From assembly GCF_000517425.1 (NCBI RefSeq), contig NZ_CP006569.1, positions 3,462,760-3,526,759 on the forward strand: a DNA stretch of 64,000 bases. The letters run 5' to 3'. This document shows, one piece after another, positions 10,901-20,991 of the stretch. The notes under the pieces were generated by a model. It was not told where the DNA came from and did not search any database. It saw nothing but the letters and a program-made list of their open reading frames with translations. Each line of letters begins with the position of its first letter. Position 1 is the first letter of the stretch. A program made the position numbers and the translations under genes. Origin of the DNA: Sodalis praecaptivus. Lineage in GTDB: Bacteria > Pseudomonadota > Gammaproteobacteria > Enterobacterales > Enterobacteriaceae.

Positions 10901-11872
10901 TTAAGGCAATCCAGCGGCCCGCCGCGCCGTCAGCCGTTGGGATTGCGTCAAAGGCACATACCCTGCCTGGCTAACCTGCTCTTGTCCCTCGGCGGACAAA
11001 ACGCGCGCCAGAAATGCCAATGTCAGGGGGTCAAGGGATTTACCCGGCGGTTTATTGACGTAGAGAAAGAGCGGGCGGGTGAAAGGGTACTCCCCGCGGC
11101 GCAATGTCTGCGCATCGGCGGTTAACGTGTGGCCAGCCGCATCGATAATCGCCAGCCGCTTCACCCCGCGGGCGTGGAAGCCCATGCTGGTATAGCCAAT
11201 CGCGTTCACCGAAGCGGCCACCGCCTGCGCGACCGCCGCCGATCCGGGCAGTTCGTTGACCGTTGGCTGCATATCTCCACCGCAAAGCACCCGAAGGCGA
11301 AAAAATCCCTGGGTGCCGGAGGCGGTGTTCCGGCCGTAGCGCAGTAGCGATAACGTGCGCCATTCTCCGGTTAACCCCACGTCCCCCCAACGCCGTATCG
11401 GCGCCGCCTGTCCGCACTGACGAGTGACGGAAAAGATCGCATCCAGCTGGCGTTGGCTAATCGCTTCTAGCGGATTGGCCTGATTAACCATGACCACCAG
11501 CGCATCCTGCGCCACCGGTAGCGCCAGCGGCGCATAGCCGTAACGCTGACGAAAGCCGGCGATTTCCAGCTCGCTCATCGGGCGGCTCATGGGGCCCAGC
11601 TGCGCCGTGCCGGCCGCCAGCGCGGCGGCGGCGGCGGCGGAACCCATCGCCTGGATTTGCACGCCGACCTCGGGATAGCGCCGACTGAAGTCCGCCGCCC
11701 AGCCGCTCATCAGCGACGCCAGCGTATCCGAGCCGGTACTGGTTAACGTACCGGTCAGGAGCGGAATCGGCGCCGCCGGCGTAACGGGCTGCGCGCGCAG
11801 CGCCGCGCTATGCCCCCCCAGCAGGCAGCTAGCGAACAGGGCGCCGGCCAAGAGGGAAAAACCGCGCATCAC
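10901..11872 (-). CDS. PstS-like phosphate-binding protein
   Basis: 323 residues with a signal peptide ([23 protein letters not shown]) and a PstS-type periplasmic-binding fold: [37 protein letters not shown] and [13 protein letters not shown], where the Ser/Thr/Arg/Gly segments usually coordinate phosphate. Its ATG overlaps the phoR stop by four bases, so it is translationally coupled to the phosphate sensor. A third gene of the phoBR operon is known from Serratia/Yersinia relatives but absent in E. coli. No pstCAB genes are here. It may serve transport with PstCAB elsewhere, or may feed phosphate status to PhoR; that is inference. Confidence 0.85.
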   Translation of the reverse strand: MMRGFSLLAGALFASCLLGGHSAALRAQPVTPAAPIPLLTGTLTSTGSDTLASLMSGWAADFSRRYPEVGVQIQAMGSAAAAAALAAGTAQLGPMSRPMSELEIAGFRQRYGYAPLALPVAQDALVVMVNQANPLEAISQRQLDAIFSVTRQCGQAAPIRRWGDVGLTGEWRTLSLLRYGRNTASGTQGFFRLRVLCGGDMQPTVNELPGSAAVAQAVAASVNAIGYTSMGFHARGVKRLAIIDAAGHTLTADAQTLRRGEYPFTRPLFLYVNKPPGKSLDPLTLAFLARVLSAEGQEQVSQAGYVPLTQSQRLTARRAAGLP

Positions 11873-13212
11873 TCTCTGGCCTGGGGTGAAAGAGGAGAAA
11901 CGCTAGGGTCCACTCGCGGCGGCAGGGTAATCAACCGCGCCGGCAGGGTAAAACCGAAACGGGTGCCCTCGCCCGGCGCGCTGCTGATATCCAGCCGCGC
12001 ATCGTGATGGCTTAACGCATGTTTGACAATGGCCAGACCCAGGCCGCTACCGCCGGTTTGGCGCGAACGGGCTTTATCCACCCGATAAAAGCGCTCCGTC
12101 AGGCGCGGCAAATGTTCCGGCGCAATACCCGGCCCGTTGTCGCTAACCTGAAACGTCGCCCCCTCGGCGCTGCGCTGCCAGCTGACCTCGATGCGGGTGC
12201 CGGGAGGCGTATGAATAACCGCGTTGTACATCAGATTCGATACCGCGCTGCGCAGTTGCTCTTCATTGCCGTTGATCCATAACCGCGGATTGACGCGCAG
12301 CACCAGCGGATGCTGTCCTTGGCTGAGCCCCTCGACGCTGGCCTGCAAACGCTTGAGCAAGGTCGGCATATCCACCGGCGTGTGGGTTTCCCCCTGCGGC
12401 GCCGCTTCGATACGCGACAGCTCCAACAATTGGGCGACCAGGCGTTCCATGCGCCGGGATTGATCCTGCATAGTCTGCACCGCCCGCTGCCGCATGTGGG
12501 CGTCAAGACTATCGTCGGTCATCATTTCCAGATACCCCTGCAATACCGTCAGCGGCGTGCGCAATTCGTGGCTGGCGTTAGCGAAAAAGTTACGCCGCGC
12601 CCCTTCCAGTTGCCGCATTTGCGTGACGTCACGCACCACCATCAATAGCTGATCGTCGGTATAGGGCATAACGCGAAACTCCACCCAGTGCTGATTGTTC
12701 AGCTGCAATGTAAGCGGTCGCTGAAACGCTTGCCGCTGCAAATAATCATTAAACTCTGGATAACGCAACAAATTGAGGATCGGTTGTCCATTATCCTCCG
12801 GCCAGCGGAAACTGAGCAGTTGTTGGGCTAGGCCGTTGCACCAGAAAATATGGCCGTCACCCGTTAACATCACCAGCGCATCGGGCAGCGAATCGGCGCC
12901 GCTGCGAAAGCGTTTAAACAACATCGCCAGCTCGCGCCGCCGGCGGCGTTGACGCAGTTGCATACGGTGCAAACCATAGAATAGCGAAATCCAACTGCCC
13001 CCGCCCGCCGGCGGCGCCCGCCCCGGGTTGCGCCATAGCCAATGCGATAGCCGCAGCTGAAAATAATAATTGCGCATTAGCGCCGCCAGCAGCGACAGAG
13101 CCAACAGCCAGCCCAAGTGGCCGATGAACAACGACAACAGCAGCGCCGGCAGGCAAAACAGCACCCCTTCCAGCAACAATCTGCGCCAGGTAATAGGTTC
13201 AAGCAACGGCAT
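11869..13212 (-). CDS. phoR: phosphate regulon sensor histidine kinase
   Basis: 447 residues in the E. coli PhoR arrangement: two N-terminal hydrophobic segments (about 12-48), a basic linker ([16 protein letters not shown]), a PAS domain (about 105-200), the phosphorylated His215 in [15 protein letters not shown], and an ATPase domain with N box, [20 protein letters not shown] and [10 protein letters not shown]. Autophosphorylates and transfers to PhoB when phosphate is low. Lies 196 bases after phoB and overlaps the PstS-like gene by four bases. Confidence 0.98.
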   Translation of the reverse strand: MPLLEPITWRRLLLEGVLFCLPALLLSLFIGHLGWLLALSLLAALMRNYYFQLRLSHWLWRNPGRAPPAGGGSWISLFYGLHRMQLRQRRRRRELAMLFKRFRSGADSLPDALVMLTGDGHIFWCNGLAQQLLSFRWPEDNGQPILNLLRYPEFNDYLQRQAFQRPLTLQLNNQHWVEFRVMPYTDDQLLMVVRDVTQMRQLEGARRNFFANASHELRTPLTVLQGYLEMMTDDSLDAHMRQRAVQTMQDQSRRMERLVAQLLELSRIEAAPQGETHTPVDMPTLLKRLQASVEGLSQGQHPLVLRVNPRLWINGNEEQLRSAVSNLMYNAVIHTPPGTRIEVSWQRSAEGATFQVSDNGPGIAPEHLPRLTERFYRVDKARSRQTGGSGLGLAIVKHALSHHDARLDISSAPGEGTRFGFTLPARLITLPPRVDPSVSPLSPQARE

Positions 13213-13408
13213 CTCCTTCGCGACGGCCCCTGTAGCGCGGCCACCGGCTCATCATGCGTCCGCTGACCGCGGGCATCGCATCCTTTCCATCTGACTCATG
13301 TTCCGCCTCTGCGCGCTGTCATCGCCGGTGCGCAAGCGTACCATCAACGGCCGCTACCGCGGCAGCAAGGTTTGAGCAGACCGCGCGCGCTGCCCGCCTG
13401 CGCCGTAT

Positions 13409-14098
13409 TTAATAGCGCCCGGAGAAGCGGTAACCGGTACCGCGCACCGTTTGCACCATACGGTCATGCCCCCCGGATTCAAGCGCTTTACGCAAACGGC
13501 GGATATGGACATCCACCGTGCGATCCTCCACATAGACATTCGTGCCCCATACATGATTCAGCAATTGCTCGCGGCTGTAGACGCGCTCAGGATGGGTCAT
13601 AAAGAAATGCAGCAGCTTGAATTCGGTCGGCCCCATATCTAGCGCCTGCTCGTTGGCGGTCACCCGATGCGAGGCGGGATCCAGACTCAGGCCCTGAAGC
13701 TCGATTCGCTCTTCCGCCTCCATCGGGGAGATGCGCCGCAGCACCGCTTTTATCCGCGCCAGCAGCTCTTTGGGAGAAAAGGGTTTGGTAATATAATCGT
13801 CGGCCCCGACTTCCAGCCCGCGTACGCGATCTTCTTCTTCACCGCGCGCGGTCAGCATCACAACGGGAATTTCCCTCGATAGCGCTTCGCGTTTCATCTG
13901 TTTGATGAATTGAATGCCGGACCCTCCCGGTAACATCCAGTCCAGTAGCACCAGGTCAGGGTACGGTTCCGCGAGCAGATTGACCGCGGAGGGGTAGTCC
14001 TCCGCCTCGATGGCCTGAAAGCCGTTTTGCTCCAGGACAAAACACAACATTTCCCGGATTGGCGCTTCGTCTTCCACCACCAGTATGCGTCTCGCCAT
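13409..14098 (-). CDS. phoB: phosphate regulon response regulator
   Basis: OmpR-family activator of the Pho regulon. The 229 residues equal the E. coli length and nearly its sequence: [17 protein letters not shown], phospho-acceptor Asp in LLDWMLPGG (about residue 53), switch region TARGEEEDR, and a winged-helix DNA-binding domain ending in [15 protein letters not shown]...GTGYRFS. Start at MARR with GGAGA eight bases upstream; in-frame upstream starts lie across the Pho box and are unlikely. Confidence 0.99.
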   Translation of the reverse strand: MARRILVVEDEAPIREMLCFVLEQNGFQAIEAEDYPSAVNLLAEPYPDLVLLDWMLPGGSGIQFIKQMKREALSREIPVVMLTARGEEEDRVRGLEVGADDYITKPFSPKELLARIKAVLRRISPMEAEERIELQGLSLDPASHRVTANEQALDMGPTEFKLLHFFMTHPERVYSREQLLNHVWGTNVYVEDRTVDVHIRRLRKALESGGHDRMVQTVRGTGYRFSGRY

Positions 14099-14137
14099 CG
14101 TTTCTCCGCCATAAATCGTCATGATCAAGGTGCCGGC

Positions 14138-14160
14138 ATTATGCGTCACTTTTGTGACAT
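14138..14160 (-). promoter_or_regulatory. Pho box and -10 of the phoB promoter
   Basis: Read on the minus strand, ATGTCACAAAAGTGACGC (14143-14160) aligns with the E. coli phoB Pho box CTGTCATAAATCTGACGC, and both continue into GCATAATG. The -10 is CATAAT (14138-14143). A Pho box replacing the -35 means PhoB autoactivates its own operon, including phoR and the PstS-like gene. Confidence 0.85.
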
Positions 14161-14549
14161 ATTTATTAAAACTCATTTATCTAAAAAGAAATAGATTTTA
14201 TCGTTAACTGACGCCGGCACCCGGCGGCAACAGACGACGTTTTGATACCATAACACGCTGAAAATTGGCGAATTTTACTAATCAATGCGCCGCAGCCGCG
14301 CCGTCAGCGCCTTACGCAGAATCTTGTTTCTTTTCGGGTAACCGAGCGTCAGGGGGTAGCGGCGCGTATAGCGCCACGGCAACGGCGGAGCGCGCAGCCA
14401 AGCGCGCGGTTGCTCAGCGCGGAATGACGTCGCACGGGAGGGCTTATCCTCTTTTCGGGAATCGGCGCCGCAAAATTCCCCCCGTCGGACGACAGGCGCC
14501 GGCGGCACGGTTTATACTGCCCCATCGATTTGTTTGCCGCTGGAGCGTC
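14161..14549 (+). other. phoB-sbcD divergent spacer
   Basis: About 390 bases. The left part, next to phoB, is AT-rich. The rest is GC-rich and contains minus-strand frames with many arginines that I do not consider genes. An sbcD promoter must lie here but I cannot place it. Confidence 0.4.
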
Positions 14550-15776
14550 ATGCGCATTATTCACACTTCTGATTGGCATCTGGGTCAGTCGTTCTTCACC
14601 AAAAACCGCGCCGACGAACATCAGGCGTTTCTGACGTGGCTTATCAGTCAGGTGGATGAACACCAGGTGGACGCCTTGATTGTAGCGGGCGATGTCTTCG
14701 ATACCGGTACACCGCCCAGTTATGCCCGCGAATTATTCAACCGTTTCGTCGTGTCGCTGCAGCCGACCGGCTGTCGCCTGGTGGCGCTGGCGGGCAATCA
14801 TGACGCGGTCGCAACGCTCAATGAATCTCGCGCGCTGCTGGCGTGCCTGAATACGCGCATTGTGGCCGGCGGCAACGGCGAGGACCAGGTGTGGGTGCTA
14901 GACGATCGCCACGGCGCGCCGGGCGCGGTGCTGTGCGCCGTTCCCTTTCTGCGGCCGCGGGATATACTGGTCAGCCGCGGCGGCCTGTCGGGCGGTGAAA
15001 AGCAGCAGGCGCTGCTTGACGCCATCGCCGAGCGCTATCAGCAGCTGTATCTACGCGCGCAGCGGTTGCGCGACGCGCTCCCCTCCCCGGTCCCGATTAT
15101 CGCCACCGGCCATCTCACGACGGTCGGCGCCAGCACCACCGATTCGGTGCGCGATATTTACATCGGCGCTCTCGATGCTTTTCCCGCGCGGTTGTTCCCG
15201 CCCGCGGATTATATCGCCCTGGGCCATATTCACCGGCCGCAGATTATCGGCGGCAATGACTGCATCCGCTATTGCGGCTCGCCGATACCGCTAAGTTTTG
15301 ATGAGGCGGGCCAGCCGAAACAGGTCAATCTGGTTACTTTCCAGGACGGTCTGCCGCCGCGGATAACGCCGCTGACGGTGCCCGAAACGCAGCCAATGCG
15401 GCTTATCAAAGGCCCTGTGGATGAGATAGAGCGGCAGCTGCGCGGCTATGCTGATTATCGCGGCGAACGCCCGGTGTGGCTGGACATTGAGGTTGTGGCC
15501 GACGGCTATCTCACCGACATCCAGCAGCATCTCCAGGCGTTGGCGGAGCCGTTACCGGTAGAGGTGGTGTTGCTGCGCCGCAGCCGCGAGCAGCGGTCTA
15601 GCGGCCTTCATCCGTTACAGCAGGAGACGCTTAGCGAATTGAGCGTGAGCGAGGTGTTTGAACGGCGGCTGGCGCTGGAGGAGGCGCCGGATGAACCCCG
15701 CTGCCAGCGCATCCGGGGCCTGTTTGAACAGGTGGTCGGCGATGTACACGATGGCCGGGAGGGAGCGGAAGCATGA
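14550..15776 (+). CDS. sbcD: exonuclease subunit SbcD (Mre11 family)
   Basis: Nuclease subunit of SbcCD, which cuts DNA hairpins and protein-blocked ends and limits palindromes and inverted repeats. The 408 residues begin MRIIHTSDWHLGQSFF, the start of all family members; in-frame starts up to 95 codons upstream have no support. Metallophosphoesterase motifs: DWHLG, VAGDVFDTG, LAGNHDAVA, GHLT, ALGHIHRPQ. The stop overlaps the sbcC start (ATGA), so the two subunits are translationally coupled. Confidence 0.98.
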   Translation: MRIIHTSDWHLGQSFFTKNRADEHQAFLTWLISQVDEHQVDALIVAGDVFDTGTPPSYARELFNRFVVSLQPTGCRLVALAGNHDAVATLNESRALLACLNTRIVAGGNGEDQVWVLDDRHGAPGAVLCAVPFLRPRDILVSRGGLSGGEKQQALLDAIAERYQQLYLRAQRLRDALPSPVPIIATGHLTTVGASTTDSVRDIYIGALDAFPARLFPPADYIALGHIHRPQIIGGNDCIRYCGSPIPLSFDEAGQPKQVNLVTFQDGLPPRITPLTVPETQPMRLIKGPVDEIERQLRGYADYRGERPVWLDIEVVADGYLTDIQQHLQALAEPLPVEVVLLRRSREQRSSGLHPLQQETLSELSVSEVFERRLALEEAPDEPRCQRIRGLFEQVVGDVHDGREGAEA

Positions 15777-18700
15777 AAATTCTGACGCTGCGCCTCAAAA
15801 ACCTGAATGCGCTGCAGGGTGAATGGAAAATCGACTTTACCGCCGCCCCCTTTGATCGCAGTAGCTTGTTCGCCATCACCGGCCCGACCGGCGCGGGGAA
15901 AACCACGCTGCTCGATGCCATCAGTCTGGCGCTTTATCACCAGACGCCGCGCCTTAAGGACAACCCTGGCCCGGAGCTGATGACGCGCCATACCGCGGAA
16001 GCGCTTGCCGAAGTGGAGTTCGCCGTTAAAGGGGTCGGTTACCGTGCGTTTTGGAGCCAGCGCCGGGCGAAAAATCAACCTGACGGTAATCTGCAGGGAG
16101 TGAAAGTGGAGCTGGCTCGCATCAGCGACGGCCTGATTTTGGCGGATAAAATCAGCGATAAAAAACGCCTGATAGCCGAACTGACGGGGCTGGATTTTGC
16201 GCGGTTCACCAAATCCATTTTGCTGGCGCAGGGCGATTTTGCCGCGTTTTTGAATGCTGACGCCAAAAGCCGCGCCGGGCTGCTCGAGGAGCTGACGGGC
16301 ACCGATATCTATGGCCGCATCTCCGCCGATGTGTTTGAACGTAATAAAGCGGTCCGCACCGAGCTGGCGCAGTGGGAAGCTCGCGCGGGCGCCATTGAAA
16401 TGCTGACCGGTGAGCAGCAGGCGGCGCTCGAGGACGAACTGACGCAGCGGCGGCAGGAGGAACAGCGGCTGAACGCGCAGCGCCATGTACGTCAGCGTCA
16501 TCAGGCTTGGCTGAATGAACGGACGCAGCGGCAGACGGCCCTGGCGCAGACGCAGCAGGCGTCCTTGCAGGCCGCGCAGCAGGTGCAGGCCGCAGCGCCG
16601 GATCTGGCTCGCCTTGCCGCGGCGGAGCCGGCGGAGGCGTTGCGCCCTTTGCTGGACCAGCAGCGGCGCGACGCGCAGGCCTGTACCCGCGCCGAGGGGG
16701 AGCTGGCCCAGTTGCAGCAGCGCCAGCAGCAGGATCAGGCGCGGCTGCAGCCGCTGGCGCAAGCGCTGCGGCTCGCCGATGAGCAACTGGCCGCGCACGA
16801 GGAGGATCAGCGCCGGCATCAGCAAATAATAGAGGAACAGCTTATCCCGCTGGATCAGCAGATCGCCACGCTGCGGCAACAACAGGAGGACCTCAAGCGT
16901 CAGCTTGTGCCGCTGCAACAGCGCCATCGTCAGGAAAGCGCGGCTCTGGCGACACAGCAGCAGGCGCTGCATCAGGCTCGTCAGCAGGCGCAGGAGGAGA
17001 GTGACTGGCTGGACCGCCATGCCGCCTGCCGCCTATGGGGTGAGCAGCTCCCGCTGTGGCGTGAGCAGTTCGCTCGCCGCGATGAAGCGCTAACCCATTG
17101 CCGAGACCTGGAACAGCGCGTGGCGCAGCAACGGTTGCGGCTTACCGCTTTACAAACGGAAGGTCAGCAGCGTTTAACGGAGAGTCAGCGGCTGGCACAG
17201 CAGCGCGAGGCGCTAAGCTTGAGCTTTGCCGAGGCGCAACGGCAGCGGGAAGAACAGGTCCACGCGCAGAGCGGCACCACGTTCGAGACGCGTTGGAAAC
17301 GGCGGCAGGGGCAGCGGCCCCATTATCTGTTGCTGACCACCCTGCTGCCGCAGCTCTCGGGGCTGGCGGATAGGCTCCGGCAGGAGGAGTCGCAGCAGTC
17401 CCAACGCCTGCAAACGCGGTTTATGTTAAGCCAGGAGCAAACGGCGCTGCACGCCAGCCTGGAGGACAAAACCCGGCTGCTGAGGCAGACGAAAACCACG
17501 CTGGAGCTGGAACGGCGTATTGTCCGGCTGGAGGATGAGCGCCGCGCTCTGCGCGCCGGTGAACCGTGCCCGCTGTGCGGCGCCACCCAGCATCCAGCGA
17601 TAAATGCCTATCAAACGTTGTCCCCCGGGCGCACCGAGCAGCAGTTGCAGCAGCAGCAGACCGAGGTAGACCAATGCGCCGCGGCGAAGATCGAGGGGGA
17701 TACCCGTTTGCACCTGCTGGTTACGCAGTGCCAACAGGGCGAGGAGACGCTGACGGCCTTGGCGCATCAGCGCAACGAGCTGCAACAACGCTGGCGGCAG
17801 GCGGTTGAGCAACTGGCGATTGCGCCTGACGAAAACCTGCGCCTTCCCGAGCTGGCGACGCTAACGCCCGAGGCTCTGCGGGCGGCCGCAGACGCGCTGG
17901 CGGCTTATGAACGGGAAGAGACTCAACTGGCGCAGCGGCTCGAACAGCTACAGCAGGCGACCCTGGCGTGGCAGTCGGCGCGCGATGCACTAAGCGCCGC
18001 CGAGCTTGTCCACGATCGCAGCCTGTCGGCGCTGGCGCTAAACGGTCAGCAGCAGCGCGACCTGGAGGAGAATCTGCAAGCCTCCACCTTGAGTCTGACC
18101 CAGCAGCAAACCGATCTCGCGCGGCTTAACGAGGAGATTGCCGCCGCCCTCGACGCGGCAGCGTTAACGGTGCCGGAGCCGATGCAAACCGCAGCGTGGC
18201 TCGATGCCCGCCGGGAACTGTGGCTGAGGTGGCAGCAGCGCCATGAACAGGCGCAGCGGCGACTAAGCCAAATCACCTCGCTGAACGGCAGCGTCGACGC
18301 CCTGATGCAGACCGTCGCCGACCTGACGCAGCGCCAGGCGGCGCTGACGCAGGCGCTAACGGCCACCGACGCTGAACTGGCCGGCGCCGGCCGGCAGCGT
18401 CATGCCCTGGCCGGCGATGTCACGACCGTCGAGTTCGGCGCGCGGCTGCGCCGCACCGGTGAACGGCTGCGCCAGGTGCAGCTTCAGGCCGGCCAACAGC
18501 TACAGGCAGCGCAGCGTCAGCTACACGAACTGGCGGGCAGCCTCAGCGCGCTGGCGCGCCAGCGGCAGACGCTGGCTCAGCAGGCATCGTCCAGCACAAG
18601 TCAGCTGCAACAGGCGTTGAGCACCTCTTCGTTTGCCGATAGCGCTGCCCTGGATGCTGCGCTGCTGCCCACAGGCGAGCGGGATGCGCTGCGCGAACAT

Positions 18701-19519
18701 CGCGATCGGCTTAACGCGCAGCAGCAGCGTACTGACGCCCGCCAGCAGCAGGCCGCCGAGGCGCTGGCACAGGTGGAGGCCGCCCGTCCGCCAACCCTGT
18801 CGCCCGAGGAGGATGACGCCGCGGTGGCGGAGCGCCTGGCCGAATTGGATGACCAACTGCGCCAACTTGCCCGCAGGCAAGGGGAAATACAGCAGCAGTT
18901 GGGCAGCCATCAACAGCGACAGCGGGAACAGCATCTGCTGCTGCGGCAGATAGAAGAGAGCCGCGACCGTTGTCAGGATTGGGCCTATCTCAATGAGCTC
19001 ATCGGGTCGAAGGAGGGGGATAAATTTCGTAAATTCGCACAGGGTTTAACGTTAGAACACCTTATTTATCTGGCTAACCAGCAGTTGGCGCGCCTGCACG
19101 GCCGTTATCAGCTGCAACGCAAAACGCACGAAGAGCTGGAGCTGGAAGTGGTGGACACCTGGCAGGCTGACGCCATACGTGATACTCGGACGCTGTCAGG
19201 GGGGGAGAGTTTTCTGGTCAGCCTGGCGCTGGCGCTGGCGTTATCGGATTTGGTCAGTCATAAGACGGGCATCGACTCGCTGTTCCTTGACGAGGGATTC
19301 GGCACCCTTGACGCCCAGACGCTGGATATTGCCCTGGACGCGCTGGATACCCTCAACGCCAGCGGTAAAATGATCGGCGTGATAAGCCACGTGGAAGCGA
19401 TGAAGGAGCGTATCCCGGTGCAGATAAAAGTCAGTAAGATTAATGGATTGGGCATCAGCCGCCTGCAGCGACAATTTGCTGTGGCGGACAATGCGCCGGT
19501 CAAAGAGGGAGACGATTGA
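15773..19519 (+). CDS. sbcC: exonuclease subunit SbcC (Rad50 family)
   Basis: 1248-residue SMC-like ATPase partner of SbcD. Walker A GPTGAGKTT at residues 37-45, two very long glutamine-rich coiled-coil arms, zinc hook GEPCPLCG near 596-603, ABC signature LSGGES near 1141 and Walker B LFLDEG near 1170. E. coli SbcC has 1048 residues; the extra 200 lie in the coiled coil, like the longer Yersinia/Serratia forms. The arms are strikingly rich in Gln, Arg and Ala (CAG/CGC codons). Confidence 0.98.
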   Translation: MKILTLRLKNLNALQGEWKIDFTAAPFDRSSLFAITGPTGAGKTTLLDAISLALYHQTPRLKDNPGPELMTRHTAEALAEVEFAVKGVGYRAFWSQRRAKNQPDGNLQGVKVELARISDGLILADKISDKKRLIAELTGLDFARFTKSILLAQGDFAAFLNADAKSRAGLLEELTGTDIYGRISADVFERNKAVRTELAQWEARAGAIEMLTGEQQAALEDELTQRRQEEQRLNAQRHVRQRHQAWLNERTQRQTALAQTQQASLQAAQQVQAAAPDLARLAAAEPAEALRPLLDQQRRDAQACTRAEGELAQLQQRQQQDQARLQPLAQALRLADEQLAAHEEDQRRHQQIIEEQLIPLDQQIATLRQQQEDLKRQLVPLQQRHRQESAALATQQQALHQARQQAQEESDWLDRHAACRLWGEQLPLWREQFARRDEALTHCRDLEQRVAQQRLRLTALQTEGQQRLTESQRLAQQREALSLSFAEAQRQREEQVHAQSGTTFETRWKRRQGQRPHYLLLTTLLPQLSGLADRLRQEESQQSQRLQTRFMLSQEQTALHASLEDKTRLLRQTKTTLELERRIVRLEDERRALRAGEPCPLCGATQHPAINAYQTLSPGRTEQQLQQQQTEVDQCAAAKIEGDTRLHLLVTQCQQGEETLTALAHQRNELQQRWRQAVEQLAIAPDENLRLPELATLTPEALRAAADALAAYEREETQLAQRLEQLQQATLAWQSARDALSAAELVHDRSLSALALNGQQQRDLEENLQASTLSLTQQQTDLARLNEEIAAALDAAALTVPEPMQTAAWLDARRELWLRWQQRHEQAQRRLSQITSLNGSVDALMQTVADLTQRQAALTQALTATDAELAGAGRQRHALAGDVTTVEFGARLRRTGERLRQVQLQAGQQLQAAQRQLHELAGSLSALARQRQTLAQQASSSTSQLQQALSTSSFADSAALDAALLPTGERDALREHRDRLNAQQQRTDARQQQAAEALAQVEAARPPTLSPEEDDAAVAERLAELDDQLRQLARRQGEIQQQLGSHQQRQREQHLLLRQIEESRDRCQDWAYLNELIGSKEGDKFRKFAQGLTLEHLIYLANQQLARLHGRYQLQRKTHEELELEVVDTWQADAIRDTRTLSGGESFLVSLALALALSDLVSHKTGIDSLFLDEGFGTLDAQTLDIALDALDTLNASGKMIGVISHVEAMKERIPVQIKVSKINGLGISRLQRQFAVADNAPVKEGDD

Positions 19520-19571
19520 GGTCGCTGACGGCAACGACGCCCAACCCACTCTTGGCACGGCCAGCCTCCAG

Positions 19572-19772
19572 CCGGCGGCAACGCCATCAGGACCGTATAG
19601 GCGCCGTGGGCAACCTTTGCCCACGGCAACTGCACCCCAGCCACCGTTGTCGCCTCTGCCGGCGGCAACGCCATCAGGACCGTACTGGCGCAGATGGCAA
19701 CCTTTGCCCACGGAACTGCACCCCAACCGCCGTTGACGCCTCTGCCGGCGGCGGTGCCAGAGGCGGTGCCGG
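19572..19772 (+). repeat. tandem repeat, two 86-87-bp copies plus a partial third
   Basis: Copies start with CCGGCGGCAACGCCATCAGG at 19572 (87 bp) and 19659 (86 bp), and a partial third starts at 19745. The first two differ at several positions and by one base, so no common reading frame is kept. They fill the sbcC-mak gap between convergent genes. No function visible. Confidence 0.9.
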
Positions 19773-19881
19773 GTGCCTGTCGCCGCGAAGAGAGCCGCTC
19801 AGGCGGGAGCCCTAAGCCCCGCCGGTGCGCGATGTAAACCCAACCTGCCGCCGCGCGGGTGGCGCTGGCATCGTTCGCGAG

Positions 19882-20799
19882 TCAGCGCGCTTCTTCCTGC
19901 GGCCAAAGCCACGCCGCGCCGCGCACGCCGCTGGAGTCGCCATGAACCGCCTTACGAATCGGCGTCTGGCATTCGTTGCCAAATACCCAAGGCGTTATTA
20001 AGCTCGGCAGCGAATCGTACAGTCTGTCGACATTGCTCATTCCACCCGCCAACACGACGACATCCGGATCGAGCAAATTGATTACCTGCGCAAGGGCCTT
20101 GGCCAGCCGTCGCTCATAATTACTCAGCGCCCGCTCAGCCCATTTATCGCCTTCTGCGGCGAGATGGACGATCTCTGCGCCGCTGCGCTGTTGCCCGCTG
20201 AGCCTGGCGTAATCCTGCATAAAACCGGTGCCGGAGATGAAAGTTTCGGTACAGCCGGATTTTCCGCAGTAGCAGGGAACCTCTTGCATAATGCGCCTTT
20301 CATCCTCATCCATCCAGGGCAGCGGATTATGCCCCCACTCCCCCGCCACGCCATTGCCGCCGCTGTGCACTTTGCCATTAAGGGCGATACCCGAACCGCA
20401 ACCGGTACCGATTATCACTGCAAACACGGTACTCATACCTATGCCGGCACCGTCCGTTGCCTCCGACACCGCCATGCAATTGGCGTCGTTGGCCATCCTT
20501 ACCGACCGCTGCAGCCGGGTCTGCAAATCCTTATCCAGACGCTGACCGTTAAGCCATACCGAATTGGCATTTTTCACTTTGCCGGTATAGGGCGACAGGG
20601 TTCCGGGAATACCAACGCCGACGCTGCCGCGCTGGCCTGTCTCCTGTTCTACCCGCTCGACCAGCGCCGCGATGGTCTCCACCGTCCCAGGATAATCATC
20701 GCGCGGCGTCGCGACCCGTTTGCGTAATATCGCCTGACCCTCGTCATCCAGCGCTATTACTTCGATTTTGGTACCCCCCAAATCAATGCCGATACGCAC
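19882..20799 (-). CDS. mak: fructokinase (ROK family)
   Basis: Phosphorylates fructose (and mannose weakly) with ATP in the cytoplasm. The 305 residues match E. coli Mak (YajF, 302): [18 protein letters not shown] (ATP-binding), [13 protein letters not shown] with the catalytic Asp, [12 protein letters not shown], the ROK signature [11 protein letters not shown], and the zinc motif CYCGKSGC. Convergent with sbcC as in E. coli; the adjacent araJ of E. coli is absent. Confidence 0.97.
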   Translation of the reverse strand: MRIGIDLGGTKIEVIALDDEGQAILRKRVATPRDDYPGTVETIAALVERVEQETGQRGSVGVGIPGTLSPYTGKVKNANSVWLNGQRLDKDLQTRLQRSVRMANDANCMAVSEATDGAGIGMSTVFAVIIGTGCGSGIALNGKVHSGGNGVAGEWGHNPLPWMDEDERRIMQEVPCYCGKSGCTETFISGTGFMQDYARLSGQQRSGAEIVHLAAEGDKWAERALSNYERRLAKALAQVINLLDPDVVVLAGGMSNVDRLYDSLPSLITPWVFGNECQTPIRKAVHGDSSGVRGAAWLWPQEEAR

Positions 20800-20991
20800 G
20801 TTGCCAGCCCCCGCTCCGGTTATCTACCGGCGCCGTGGCCCCCGCGATAAGCGACAGGAAGCGGCACGGCGCACTATTTGGGGATCAGCATAGGATATTC
20901 GACGGAAAAAGTTGAGCTATTCCCGCCGTGGGGTAACGTTTCAGCCTGGCTTTGTGGCGCCCGTCACCCCGTGCATGCAACGGTGGCAGGT

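Noticed and set aside
14278-14508. Minus-strand 76-residue protein between phoB and sbcD
   Set aside because: Arginine- and proline-rich composition typical of random GC-rich frames; its C-terminus faintly recalls AMP-forming enzymes but not enough to call a pseudogene.
15608-17020. Long (470-residue) minus-strand open frame inside sbcC
   Set aside because: Shadow of the sbcC coiled coil: Leu/Arg-rich because CAG and CGC codons are read in reverse.
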